The notes: generated by a model from the letters alone, not told the origin. 14,661 nucleotides of DNA from an uncultured Desulfomonile sp. (GCA_903853735.1 CAINUH010000233.1:1-14661), one strand, 5' to 3'; counted from the stretch's first letter, positions 1-7,781 are shown. Numbers and translations: made by a program.

Positions 1-151
1 GAGGATAGGCTATAACCGAGCCGCCCGTATCATCGAGGTTATGGAAGCCGAGAGAATAATCGGACCTTCAGATGGTACGAGTAGGCCTCGCGAGGTTTTG
101 GTCAGATCGCTGGAATCAATTTCCGACAGCCGGGGAACAGTCTTTGCCTGA
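1..151 (+). CDS. ftsK: DNA translocase FtsK, C-terminal end (partial, gamma domain)
   Basis: Reading from base 2, the + strand gives 49 codons ending in TGA at 149-151. The peptide begins RIGYNRAARIIEVMEAE and continues through IIGPSDGTSRPREVLV. This is the signature of the FtsK/SpoIIIE gamma domain, a winged helix that reads the polar KOPS sequences and contacts XerD at dif. FtsK is a membrane-anchored, hexameric dsDNA pump that clears chromosome termini from the closing septum. Only the last part of the winged helix is here; the motor and membrane domains lie upstream of the window. About 15 residues follow the conserved REVLV end, a short tail. The gene converges on the ppiD-like gene with 58 bases between the stop codons, and I see no clear terminator in that gap. 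The identification rests on recalled family sequence and is strong for so short a piece. Confidence 0.86.
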   Translation, partial: RIGYNRAARIIEVMEAERIIGPSDGTSRPREVLVRSLESISDSRGTVFA

Positions 152-209
152 CAAGCACCTTGTTGACTCTGAGACCGTTGATCTGTTGGATCATAGAACC
201 CCCTGACCA

Positions 210-2111
210 TTAGAGAAGCTTCTCGTTAATGTCAATCTTGGACCGTTCCTCAAGGAGCCTGATCCATCCCTTCAGAAACTCTGTCTTGCGGACTTCCAAA
301 ACCCATTTTTCAAACGCTTTGGCCTCTTTCGTGAATTGTTCGTCGCCGGCCCGCTCTACGGCTTTGAGTTTCACCACAGCGACTCCGTCCGAGGTCTGAA
401 GAGGGCGTGAAAACAGGGGCGAATCTTTAGATATCGTTGTCAGCATCTCAGTGATTTCCGAGGAGCTACCCAATTGAGGTACGAAACCGGCAGTTCTGGA
501 TATGGGCTCAAGCTGCTCCCAGGTCAACCCAAATTTCTTGGCCTCGGCATCAGCGTCATCGAGATGGTCTTTGAGTGCCTGAATCACCTCTTCAGCCCTT
601 TTTTCCGTTTCCATCGCCGCCTGTTCTTTGATGAAGTCTTGTTCAACCTGACTGCGGACTTCTTCGAATGCAGGAACGCGCTCCTTGTTCTTTTCCAAAA
701 GCTTGAGGATGACGTAACTATCCCCACTCTTTATCATCTTTGAAATCTCGCCGGTTTTGATTCTAAAAGCCTCATCAATAATCTCGGGATCGTTTCCAAG
801 CCCAGGTAGATTTCCCGCTTTTGACACAAAATCTTGTCTTCGCGATTCGAATCCAAACTTTGCAGCCTGTCCCTCTAGATCCTCAGTGCGATAAACCTGC
901 TCATAGAAGCTCTCAGCATCCTCACTCAGCTTGTTCCTGGCCTTTCTCTCCATAATTTTGGCAGAAATCTGATCCTTGACGGTTTCAAAATCCAGGGAGG
1001 TTTCTGCCTGCTTGTCGTCTACTCGAATCAAATGATAACCTTGGCTGGTCAGAACCGGTTCCGAAACTTGACCGACTTCAAGCTTAAACGCCGCGTCTTC
1101 AAAATTCGAGTTCATCGTTCCCCGTGAAGAGAACCCCAAATCCCCGCCTTTTTCAGCAGATGGCGCATCATGGGATTCGATTCGAGCAATTTTTTCAAAA
1201 TCCTGTCCTCCCTTAATGCGGCCGAGTATTTCTCCAACCTTTTTGCGCACTTCCAGCAATTCCTCTTTGCCGGCATCTTCGGGAATCTTCAAGAGGATGT
1301 GCCGGATATGAATTTTTTCAGGGATGAGGAACTCCTTCGGGTGCATATTGTAATAGTCTCGAATTTCCCCGTCATTGACGGAAAGCTTTTTCTGTACATC
1401 GGGCCATGAAAAGACTACATATTGAATATTTAGAGATTGAGGTATTTCATACTTGGCCTGGTTTTTCTTGAAAAAGGATTCTAACGCTTTTGGATCTGGG
1501 GCCGTCTTGACTTTCTCATCCTTTTTTAAGAGGAGCATTGACAAGACCAGCTTATCATTCTGAAAGTGCCACCAGTTGTTGATCTCAGCCGGGTCCGTCT
1601 TGACAGCGTCGGTTAATAAGCCAACGAGTTGTTCTTCCAGCAGTTCTTGTTTTCTGGCCTGTTCATACATAGGCGGGTTGAGCTTTATGGAACTCAAATA
1701 TGCTCTGTAAACACCCTCATCAAATACTCCATTCCGGTGAAAAACCGGGTTAGATCTAATATCTCTGACCAAGTCCTCATCCGTAACAAACATTCCCAAG
1801 CGAGCAGCCTCTTGAAGAATCAGGAGTTGATGCACAAGACCCGTGACAACATTTTTCTTTAAGTTTAATTTTTCAACTAGATCCGGCGGCAATGCTCCCT
1901 TGAATCGAAGCCTTATTTTCTCCAATTCAGTTTCGTAAACGTTGTAGAATTGGTCATAGGATATTACGGTGTCATTTACCTTTGCAGCGTAAGAGCGGCT
2001 CTTGTCGCCGCGGCCCGACCAGCCGTACCAAAAGACAAAGACAACTATTATACCGCCCAAGGCAACCTTGATCAGCCAAGACTGGGCGTGTTTTCTCATC
2101 AGATCGAGCAC
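210..2111 (-). CDS. ppiD: PpiD-like membrane-anchored periplasmic peptidyl-prolyl isomerase/chaperone (SurA_N + parvulin)
   Basis: The 633-residue product matches the size and layout of PpiD, the inner-membrane foldase that helps newly exported proteins leave the Sec translocon. It has a short basic cytoplasmic N-terminus (residues 1-12), one transmembrane anchor (about 13-32) ending in WYGWSGRG, a SurA_N-type chaperone region (about 40-190), and one parvulin rotamase domain (about 266-368) with the typical HIRHILLK start, GGDLGFSSRG loop and GYHLIRV end. A helical C-terminal chaperone region follows (about 375-630). The start is GTG at 2111: an AGGAG site lies 7 bases upstream (2119-2123), whereas the in-frame ATG four codons later is too far from it. 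A TTGACA/TAATAT promoter lies at 2150-2178. Family assignment is good. Whether the parvulin domain is catalytically active is not certain, since that of E. coli PpiD is nearly inactive. Confidence 0.85.
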   Translation of the reverse strand: MLDLMRKHAQSWLIKVALGGIIVVFVFWYGWSGRGDKSRSYAAKVNDTVISYDQFYNVYETELEKIRLRFKGALPPDLVEKLNLKKNVVTGLVHQLLILQEAARLGMFVTDEDLVRDIRSNPVFHRNGVFDEGVYRAYLSSIKLNPPMYEQARKQELLEEQLVGLLTDAVKTDPAEINNWWHFQNDKLVLSMLLLKKDEKVKTAPDPKALESFFKKNQAKYEIPQSLNIQYVVFSWPDVQKKLSVNDGEIRDYYNMHPKEFLIPEKIHIRHILLKIPEDAGKEELLEVRKKVGEILGRIKGGQDFEKIARIESHDAPSAEKGGDLGFSSRGTMNSNFEDAAFKLEVGQVSEPVLTSQGYHLIRVDDKQAETSLDFETVKDQISAKIMERKARNKLSEDAESFYEQVYRTEDLEGQAAKFGFESRRQDFVSKAGNLPGLGNDPEIIDEAFRIKTGEISKMIKSGDSYVILKLLEKNKERVPAFEEVRSQVEQDFIKEQAAMETEKRAEEVIQALKDHLDDADAEAKKFGLTWEQLEPISRTAGFVPQLGSSSEITEMLTTISKDSPLFSRPLQTSDGVAVVKLKAVERAGDEQFTKEAKAFEKWVLEVRKTEFLKGWIRLLEERSKIDINEKLL

Positions 2112-2124
2112 GGCGTATCTCCTT

Positions 2125-2150
2125 TCCGTCAGCCTGTGGTCGCTGACGGA
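2125..2150. promoter_or_regulatory. 9-bp inverted repeat, possible operator of the ppiD-like gene
   Basis: TCCGTCAGC (2125-2133) and GCTGACGGA (2142-2150) are perfect reverse complements separated by 8 bases. The repeat touches the last base of the predicted -10 box of the ppiD promoter and spans the expected transcription start, then ends one base before the Shine-Dalgarno region. Because the transcript should begin inside the repeat, a DNA operator is a more natural reading than an RNA hairpin; this is inference. Confidence 0.45.
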
Positions 2151-2178
2151 TATTAAGGATTCCCTCAGATGTTGTCAA
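2150..2178 (-). promoter_or_regulatory. Sigma70-type promoter for the ppiD-like gene
   Basis: On the - strand a perfect -35 box TTGACA (2173-2178) is followed after 17 bases by TAATAT (2150-2155), a 4/6 match to the -10 consensus. The start of transcription would fall near 2142-2144, giving a leader of about 30 bases before the GTG at 2111. Confidence 0.65.
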
Positions 2179-2197
2179 TGGTGATAACCGGCTGAGA

Positions 2198-2226
2198 TTG
2201 ACTCTTTCTTGAGGCTTTGTTACGAT
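2198..2226 (+). promoter_or_regulatory. Sigma70-type promoter for the LsrF-type aldolase gene
   Basis: TTGACT (2198-2203, 5/6 to -35 consensus) is followed after 17 bases by TACGAT (2221-2226, 4/6 to -10 consensus). Transcription would start near 2233, about 33 bases before the ATG at 2266. The -35 boxes of the two divergent promoters are only 19 bases apart, so one factor bound there could affect both genes. Confidence 0.55.
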
Positions 2227-2265
2227 TATGTGCTCGAATCATCCATCAAAAGAGGTAGATCAGTT

Positions 2266-3192
2266 ATGGCGGACGTTGAAGGTTTAGCTGAAGCAAGGGA
2301 CGTGGGGGTGATGAAGGTCGGGGGAGCAGCCTCGTTCCACTTGAAGGGAAGCTCCCATTTAGACTGGGGCATGAAAAACCGACTTTCTAGGATTATCAAA
2401 CCGGAAACCGGTCGAACGGTGATGTTGGCGGTAGACCACGGATACTTTCAGGGACCGACTTCCGGTCTCGAAGTCATGGAATCAACCCTGGAACCACTCA
2501 TTCCTTATGCTGATTGTCTCATGTTAACGAGGGGAATCCTTCGTTCCTCAGTGCCTCCGGGAAGTCAGGTGCCAATCGTGTTACGAGTGTCGGGAGGTAA
2601 TAGCGTGCTTTCTGAACTCTCAAACGAAACCTGGAATGTATCAGTGGAAGATTGTATCCGGCTCAATGTTTCTGGAATGGCGATGTCCATCTATGTGGGC
2701 GCTCCGCACGAACACCAGACACTGGCGGCTTTCTCGGATTTGATTGATGCCGGCTATGACGCGGGCATACCCATTTTGGCTGTGACAGCAATAGGAAGAG
2801 AAATGGCCCGAGATGCAAGGTACTTGTCACTGTCTTCAAGAATGGCCGCAGAGATGGGTGCCAATTTTGTAAAAACCTACTACTGCAACGATTTTGAAAA
2901 AGTCACTGGGACTTGTCCTGTGCCTATCGTGATGGCTGGTGGGAAAAAGCTCTCCGAAATAGATGCCCTCAAAATGGCCTACAATGCAATCACGCAAGGT
3001 GCAGTGGGGGTGGACATGGGAAGAAATATTTTCCAGTCTGACTGCCCTGTGGGAATGATCAAAGCAGTGCGATCCGTGGTCCACTACGGTGAAAAGCCCG
3101 AGAATGCCATAAAAATTTATGAGGACGAAAAAGGCACATCGAAGAAAGCGTATACATCCAATAAGCCTCGGCAAACCAGAAAGAAACAATAA
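2266..3192 (+). CDS. lsrF: LsrF-type class I aldolase/thiolase (DeoC/FbaB-like TIM barrel)
   Basis: The 308-residue protein matches E. coli LsrF over its whole length as I recall it, with segments such as LDWGMKNRLSRI, VMLAVDHGYFQGPTSGLE, LTRGILRS, AAEMGANFVKTYY and VGVDMGRNIFQSD. LsrF transfers an acetyl group from 3-hydroxy-5-phosphonooxypentane-2,4-dione to CoA in the breakdown of the signal AI-2. The Schiff-base lysine is present at residue 203 (VKTYY), the same number as in E. coli. I start at ATG 2266 because AGAGG at 2251-2255 precedes it and the N-terminus MADVEG resembles that of LsrF; the longer frame from TTG 2209 starts between the promoter boxes and cannot be used from that promoter. 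None of the other lsr genes is nearby; the next gene is a zinc dehydrogenase. The substrate may therefore be another phosphorylated ketose or dione. Confidence 0.85.
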   Translation: MADVEGLAEARDVGVMKVGGAASFHLKGSSHLDWGMKNRLSRIIKPETGRTVMLAVDHGYFQGPTSGLEVMESTLEPLIPYADCLMLTRGILRSSVPPGSQVPIVLRVSGGNSVLSELSNETWNVSVEDCIRLNVSGMAMSIYVGAPHEHQTLAAFSDLIDAGYDAGIPILAVTAIGREMARDARYLSLSSRMAAEMGANFVKTYYCNDFEKVTGTCPVPIVMAGGKKLSEIDALKMAYNAITQGAVGVDMGRNIFQSDCPVGMIKAVRSVVHYGEKPENAIKIYEDEKGTSKKAYTSNKPRQTRKKQ

Positions 3193-3351
3193 CCAAATTC
3201 CCTTGGTCTTCGCTTCATTGGTAGCGTTTCCGGCAATTGTCGAAGAGGTCTGAGCGTCAGTTTGTTGAAAGTAAAGCGCGTCGGACCGAAAGATGTTCTA
3301 TCGGCTATTTCTCAACAGTGAGTGGGAGTCCAGGTAGGAGGAGTTCACCCC

Positions 3352-4380
3352 ATGCGAGTGGCTATGTATTACAACAACCGGGACGTCAGGATAGAACAGG
3401 TAGAAGAGCCTCGCATCGGTCCGGGAGAACTCCTCGTGAAAGTGTGGGCCAGCGGCATCTGCGGTAGCGACGTTCTCGAATGGTATCGACAGGCCAAGGC
3501 TCCCATAGTGCTCGGACACGAAATCGCCGGTGAGATAGCCCGAATCGGCCAAGAAGTCCGGGGATGGAAGCCGGGTGATAGAGTTTTTGTGTCCCACCAT
3601 GTCCCATGCAACATGTGCCGCTACTGCGTCGCCGGCCACGAATCATGCTGCAATACACTGGCATCAACTAACTTTGATCCTGGGGGATTTGCCGAATACT
3701 TAAGAGTTCCGGAAATCAACGTCAGGAATGGTGTCTACGCGCTCCCTGATTCCATGACTTATGAACAGGCTGTATTCATAGAGCCACTGGCCTGCGTTTT
3801 CAGGGGTCAACGTATCACCGGCTGGAAGCCCGGCACGACAGTCCTTATCTTTGGGTGCGGTATTGCCGGTTTGCTCCATGTCAGACTCGCACGCGCCACT
3901 GGAGCAACACGTATTGTCGCAACGGACATCAACAAAGATCGTTTGAGAGCGGCAGTTCAATCCGGAGCCGACATTGAATTAGCGCCCGGCGAGGACTTGA
4001 TAGATCGTCTCAAGATCAGCAACGAAGGCCGACTTGCCGACCTGGTAATAGTAGGCACCGGCGCCGCAGGAGCCATTCAACAGGCATTTAGGGCCGTGGA
4101 CCGGGGAGGAACCATATTGTTTTTTGCTCCGTCCGACCCAGGGGCTCTAGTCGAAATGCCGTTCAACGAGCTATGGCGTAAAGAGGTTACAATCACCTCC
4201 TCATACGCGGGCAGCCCGCGGGACATACTCGCCGCGATCGAACTGATTGCCTCGGGCAGGATTGACGTAATCCCCATGATCACCCATCGTTTGCCTCTTG
4301 AGATGACACAGGAAGGATTTCGTCTTGTCGCGGAGGCAGGATCCCGGTCTATGAAGGTAGTTGTAGAGCCTCAAAAATAG
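3352..4380 (+). CDS. Zinc-dependent medium-chain alcohol/polyol dehydrogenase
   Basis: This 342-residue protein belongs to the medium-chain dehydrogenase/reductase superfamily, closest in pattern to sorbitol/threonine dehydrogenases. The catalytic zinc ligands are visible: Cys37 (GICGSD), His56-Glu57 (GHE) and Glu144 (EPLAC). The structural zinc loop has Cys86, Cys89, Cys92 and Cys100. The Rossmann turn GCGIAG (168-173) and Asp192 at the end of the second beta strand (TDINKDR) suggest NAD rather than NADP. The start is ATG 3352, with AGGAGG at 3336-3341; a longer frame from GTG 3322 would put this site inside the coding region. It follows the LsrF-like gene by 159 bases and may be co-transcribed, so a role in oxidising a sugar or polyol before aldol cleavage is plausible but inferred. 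No damage to catalytic residues is seen. Confidence 0.85.
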   Translation: MRVAMYYNNRDVRIEQVEEPRIGPGELLVKVWASGICGSDVLEWYRQAKAPIVLGHEIAGEIARIGQEVRGWKPGDRVFVSHHVPCNMCRYCVAGHESCCNTLASTNFDPGGFAEYLRVPEINVRNGVYALPDSMTYEQAVFIEPLACVFRGQRITGWKPGTTVLIFGCGIAGLLHVRLARATGATRIVATDINKDRLRAAVQSGADIELAPGEDLIDRLKISNEGRLADLVIVGTGAAGAIQQAFRAVDRGGTILFFAPSDPGALVEMPFNELWRKEVTITSSYAGSPRDILAAIELIASGRIDVIPMITHRLPLEMTQEGFRLVAEAGSRSMKVVVEPQK

Positions 4381-4383
4381 CCA

Positions 4384-4560
4384 CGCATCTGGATAGGGTG
4401 TCGACAAGAGCAAGTCATGCCTGGAATGGTAATCGCTCTTGAGCCGAAGTTCATGCTGCCGAACAAGTGGGTCACGGGCATAGAGAACTCTTTTCTGGTG
4501 ACGGGAAGTGGCCTGCACAAACTCACTTTGTTTGATGATGCCCTTCAAATTCTGCATTAA
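4384..4560 (+). pseudogene. Remnant of an M24 (Xaa-Pro aminopeptidase-type) metallopeptidase, C-terminal end only
   Basis: Directly after the dehydrogenase stop, in the same frame, the + strand encodes a peptide containing MPGMVIALEPKFMLP, then TGIENSFLVTGSGLHKLT, ending in QILH before TAA at 4558-4560. This is the closing part of the 'pita-bread' M24 domain: the Glu in ALEPK and the Glu in GIENSF correspond to two metal ligands of the family. About 47 codons from Met 4417 are recognisable; upstream codons back to 4384 are only weakly similar. The rest of the enzyme (about 350 residues, with the Asp, Asp and His ligands) is missing, and the dehydrogenase lies where it should be. The likely story is a deletion or an insertion of the dehydrogenase segment that removed the front of a peptidase gene. 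No usable start site is seen, so I call it a pseudogene. Confidence 0.72.
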
Positions 4561-4596
4561 GGTTAGTGCCGCGCTTACTATCCATCAGGGCCGGCA

Positions 4597-6273
4597 TCAG
4601 TGACCACATATTTCGCGTTTTTTCTCGCCGACAACGGTCAGCGAAATGATCCGTTCCAAATTGGAGTTTATTTCAGTAATGCCCTGCCATTCGATAGCGG
4701 CTTGTCGCTCCTGAGCAGCAATGCCATCCAAGAGAACAAGCTGCGATCTTTTTCGTTCGAAAATCAGAAGCCTGTCCAGTGGAGCCGGACCTGTCACTGC
4801 CGAACCTCGTGCCATCACGCCTCTCGGAGATACCTCAGCGGTTTTGCCCTTTATGTCCGAGCCAGTAAAGCCTGGATGATAGAGAAAATAAGCGTGAAGG
4901 TTTTTTTTGCCATACAGCATTTTTATGAACTGTTCAAGCCCGTCCACCCCCTGAAAAACCACGGCACGGTTCGAAATGTATGACTGTAGGTCCAAGAAGA
5001 GAAAAGTTGTTCCTTCAACGACATCGGGAACCTGCCTGATAAGGCTTCTGCAAAGTTCGGATCTTCTTTGGGCAGCTTCTTTCCAGCCGTTTCTCAGGTC
5101 TGCGAAGAATGTGGCCATAAAAGCCACAACAATTGTTACCGTTATCGTGAAAACTAAACGAGATCTGCTGTCGCGCCGACCCGCTGTCAGTAGATAGCCA
5201 ATTGCTGTCGCGAGTCCGAAGGATCCTGAGGAATAGATTCGGCTCTGGCTTGTATAACCTACCCCTGCTCCATAATTTGCAATAAGGTATGGCATGGTCC
5301 CCAAGAAGAAAAACACCACCCCAAGAATAATGGGATAGCAGTAGGCCTGTGAACAGGAAACTCCTGCCGAAGATTCTTGTCCCGTCTGGTCCCCGCGACG
5401 AAATAGAATCACAAAAACGGCTATAGCGGCAACTGACAAGCCCCAGACCCAAGACCACTTGTCTGAAGGCAGTTGGAGAAAAGGGGTGGCGCAAAAAAGG
5501 GCCGCACTGGAAATGTAGCGCCAGAAGAGATGAAAACTCGGGACCCAGCTTGACTGGCCCACGGCTCCACCTGAAAACACCAGAAACCTGACGAGAAGAA
5601 ACAGGACAAAGCCTGAAACGATTCCTGTGAACAGCCTGATCGACAAAGAGACGGCCGGTGAACCGGCCTGTTTGGCGTAATGGGCGGGCCAGATAAACAG
5701 AGGGACCGAAAAGATCAGTAGGCTGGTGTTTTCATAGGTGAGCACAGACAGGCAATAGAGCACAACCGGCGTTGTCAACCCTCCCCACGATCCCGAACCG
5801 ATAGCCCATTTTTGAAACGCAAGCACGGAACACCAAAAAAAAACCATGGAAATGCGAGAATTGTCCGTGTGCATCATGTAAGTGAGGTTGGAAGTGGGTG
5901 GGAGTACAAACGCCAGAAGCGTGCTCATGGCCGCGGCTGTCTGACGACCGGGAAACGCTGTAAGCAGACAGAGTCCCATTAAGATGCTGGAGCCGGCCAG
6001 TAGAAACAGTGACAAAATGAAATAAGGAGGCTGGTAGAATCGGAAGAGTTCGAACATGGTGATCCAGTAAAGCCCCTCCATAGGCCTGCTGGATTCCTTG
6101 GCATATTCCAAGACACACTGGGGAAAAGAACTCCAGTAGGGAAAGCTGAATATCCACCAATCGTCGCCCTGAAAACCAATGTCGCCCACCATTATGGCGA
6201 GAGCTATGCAACAGGCCGCCAGTCCGACACCAGTGCCGGCGATGACAGTTATATGAGGTCTTAATAAAACCAT
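4597..6273 (-). CDS. Multi-pass membrane protein, probable GT-C-type glycosyltransferase
   Basis: The 558-residue product has about 10-12 hydrophobic segments (roughly residues 8-29, 82-107, 112-128, 139-156, 166-198, 213-232, 250-268, 274-291, 313-331, 350-364, 372-390) and a soluble C-terminal part (about 391-558). The first outer loop contains GDDWW (36-40), followed by SRPMEGLYW (62-70). An acidic pair just after the first transmembrane helix and a following RP motif are typical of GT-C enzymes, which use polyprenyl-phosphate sugars to decorate lipids or polysaccharides (compare the GtrII-like families). I do not recognise a named family, so function is inferred from topology. The start is ATG 6273; only a weak GAGGCG-like site lies upstream. 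The gene follows the metallo-hydrolase gene by 94 bases on the same strand and may be co-transcribed, without an obvious functional link. Confidence 0.65.
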   Translation of the reverse strand: MVLLRPHITVIAGTGVGLAACCIALAIMVGDIGFQGDDWWIFSFPYWSSFPQCVLEYAKESSRPMEGLYWITMFELFRFYQPPYFILSLFLLAGSSILMGLCLLTAFPGRQTAAAMSTLLAFVLPPTSNLTYMMHTDNSRISMVFFWCSVLAFQKWAIGSGSWGGLTTPVVLYCLSVLTYENTSLLIFSVPLFIWPAHYAKQAGSPAVSLSIRLFTGIVSGFVLFLLVRFLVFSGGAVGQSSWVPSFHLFWRYISSAALFCATPFLQLPSDKWSWVWGLSVAAIAVFVILFRRGDQTGQESSAGVSCSQAYCYPIILGVVFFFLGTMPYLIANYGAGVGYTSQSRIYSSGSFGLATAIGYLLTAGRRDSRSRLVFTITVTIVVAFMATFFADLRNGWKEAAQRRSELCRSLIRQVPDVVEGTTFLFLDLQSYISNRAVVFQGVDGLEQFIKMLYGKKNLHAYFLYHPGFTGSDIKGKTAEVSPRGVMARGSAVTGPAPLDRLLIFERKRSQLVLLDGIAAQERQAAIEWQGITEINSNLERIISLTVVGEKKREICGH

Positions 6274-6367
6274 GGGCGCCGACGCCTCGGAGAATATGAA
6301 ACTGCCATTTGGCTACCTCAGTAGCGGTGAGGGTTGTGTCTACATGTCGGTCCGGTTCAGATCCAAC

Positions 6368-7573
6368 TCAAAAACGCATCAAAGCCCTTTTTCTCTTGTC
6401 TGCCACAAGCTCCATTATCCGGCCATAAATCTCTTCAAAAGGCAGGCCACAATTCTGAAAATAGTGTACTTCATCACGTATATGGGTGCGGATTAATCCC
6501 CCTACCATGATGAGCACCTCCAAATGTACCAGAGCCTCAAGTCCGGCTAGGAAGTTGAATTGGTTGGGGTCCACGAATGTGTCAAAATAATCGGGCATTG
6601 ACGCAATGTCCCAGACGCACCGTGGAACGTGACATGCTTGGTAGGTGACTCTGAGACGGTTCTTGTGGTGCGCCTTCAGGAAAGCAACGCGGTTGTTCAG
6701 GTTTCTGATAGCGCGCCCATGGGCAGGGAGCACCAGAACGACGTCATCGTAAGTACTGAGTTCTTCGAGTGTTTGAAGGTAAACGAGAAGATCATCAGGG
6801 TGGGGTGTAATTGGATTCAGAAGGACGTCGCCGCACAATAAGACTTTTTCATCTTCGGGTTTACCGACGAGAAGCCCAATACTTCCGGAAGTATGGCCTG
6901 GAAGGTGCTTTACCTGGATTTCCTCGATCGTCATTCCACCAGCCACTATAGGGCCATCACGCAGGAAAGGGGTGTCCACTTTGAGAGAGACTCCAAGGTG
7001 ATCGAAATCAAATCCACGAAGGTCCTCCAAGCTCAGAAATTTTTTTGGAGACAGGGGGGGAGGCATTCCCACCGCGGTCATCTGCCGTTGCAGGGAAACC
7101 CACATGTTTAGAAGCCCCCATGGATTGCAGATCTCTGGAGTGTCCAGAATATGGGCTGAGACAGGGGCTTTCCCTCGGCTTAGGATGTTATTTGCCATGA
7201 GGAAATGATCGGGGTGTCCATGAGAAATAACGAGTAGATCTACGTCCGGGATCGAATACCCGGCCAGCTTTATTCCTTCCAGGAATTCTCGCTCGCTGTG
7301 ATCTGAGAGCAGGTTGTCGATCTCTTGTGGAACCGGCTGGTTACGCCAGTAATAAAAAAATGCCTTGGCCAAATGTGTTGGGATTCCTGCGTCCATCATA
7401 ACCAGGGCTTGATCATGGATCAGATAACTGTGTACTGGACCGGGACCAATAACGTCCGGACAGAAAGTGGTTATCTGGGTGATCCTGCTCTTTCCACCAG
7501 AAAACTCGAAGCACCGCACTCGCCCGCTGCCGGCTACGGCGGTTGGTTTGAGTACAATCTCGGTTAACGGCAT
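6368..7573 (-). CDS. Metallo-beta-lactamase-fold hydrolase
   Basis: The 401-residue protein carries the full set of MBL dinuclear metal ligands: the HxHxDH motif at SHGHPDHF (His118, His120, Asp122, His123), His227 in LPGHTSG, the bridging Asp249 in LCGDV, and His285 in PAHG. This is the arrangement of glyoxalase II and LACTB2-like thioester or ester hydrolases, and Asp249 with the long C-terminal part (about 290-401) resembles broad 'MBL fold metallo-hydrolase' proteins from anaerobes. No signal peptide is seen, so it is probably cytoplasmic. An AGAGAGG site sits about 8 bases before ATG 7573. It is divergent from the cupin-crotonase genes. A role as an acyl-CoA or glutathione-type thioesterase would fit the neighbours but is inference. 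No flavodiiron domain is present, which argues against an oxygen reductase. Confidence 0.85.
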   Translation of the reverse strand: MPLTEIVLKPTAVAGSGRVRCFEFSGGKSRITQITTFCPDVIGPGPVHSYLIHDQALVMMDAGIPTHLAKAFFYYWRNQPVPQEIDNLLSDHSEREFLEGIKLAGYSIPDVDLLVISHGHPDHFLMANNILSRGKAPVSAHILDTPEICNPWGLLNMWVSLQRQMTAVGMPPPLSPKKFLSLEDLRGFDFDHLGVSLKVDTPFLRDGPIVAGGMTIEEIQVKHLPGHTSGSIGLLVGKPEDEKVLLCGDVLLNPITPHPDDLLVYLQTLEELSTYDDVVLVLPAHGRAIRNLNNRVAFLKAHHKNRLRVTYQACHVPRCVWDIASMPDYFDTFVDPNQFNFLAGLEALVHLEVLIMVGGLIRTHIRDEVHYFQNCGLPFEEIYGRIMELVADKRKRALMRF

Positions 7574-7636
7574 AATGAGTACCTCTCTTCAGACAGTTGC
7601 AGCCAAGACCTGTCCACACCATCTTGCGTGCGTCTG

Positions 7637-7671
7637 ATTTTCACATTAGATTTTTTGTTATAGGTGAAAAT
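7637..7671. promoter_or_regulatory. 8-bp inverted repeat in the divergent MBL/cupin promoter region
   Basis: ATTTTCAC (7637-7644) and GTGAAAAT (7664-7671) are perfect reverse complements 19 bases apart, in an AT-rich patch that contains TGTTATAGG, an extended -10-like sequence. The centre-to-centre spacing of 27 bases and location between two divergent genes suit a repressor or activator site. No promoter here scores well enough to call by itself. Confidence 0.4.
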
Positions 7672-7781
7672 GCGGACATAAGGCAACCCTATGGACGCAG
7701 GTTGCATTGATGCCGGGTCGCCAAAAGCGACTACCACGAGGGAATCATATAGACTGGACGGATAAGGAAGGAGGAAACGGA

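Noticed and set aside
10..210. A 66-codon - strand reading frame whose ATG overlaps the ppiD stop (TAATG)
   Set aside because: It is antisense to the FtsK gamma-domain coding sequence, has low-complexity composition with no family similarity, and no hydrophobic or structured pattern. The stop-start overlap looks accidental.
213..224. Perfect 12-base palindrome GAGAAGCTTCTC
   Set aside because: It lies within the last codons of the ppiD-like gene and contains an ordinary HindIII site; a palindrome of this size in 14 kb is not surprising.
2209..2265. Upstream TTG extension of the LsrF-like gene
   Set aside because: It starts between the -35 and -10 boxes of the promoter, has no ribosome site, and the added 19 residues have no match in LsrF. 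ATG 2266 has AGAGG and a family-like N-terminus.
3193..3351. Possible remnant peptide before the dehydrogenase gene (LLKVKRVGPKDVLSAISQQ, ending TGA near 3320)
   Set aside because: The peptide looks protein-like but I cannot match it to any family, and it has no start site. A weak ACCAA/TTGGT hairpin after the aldolase stop (3192-3207) lacks a T-run and is not called a terminator.
7707..7781. Upstream TTG extension of the cupin gene
   Set aside because: It would place the strong AAGGAGG site inside the coding region and add 25 residues with no cupin similarity.
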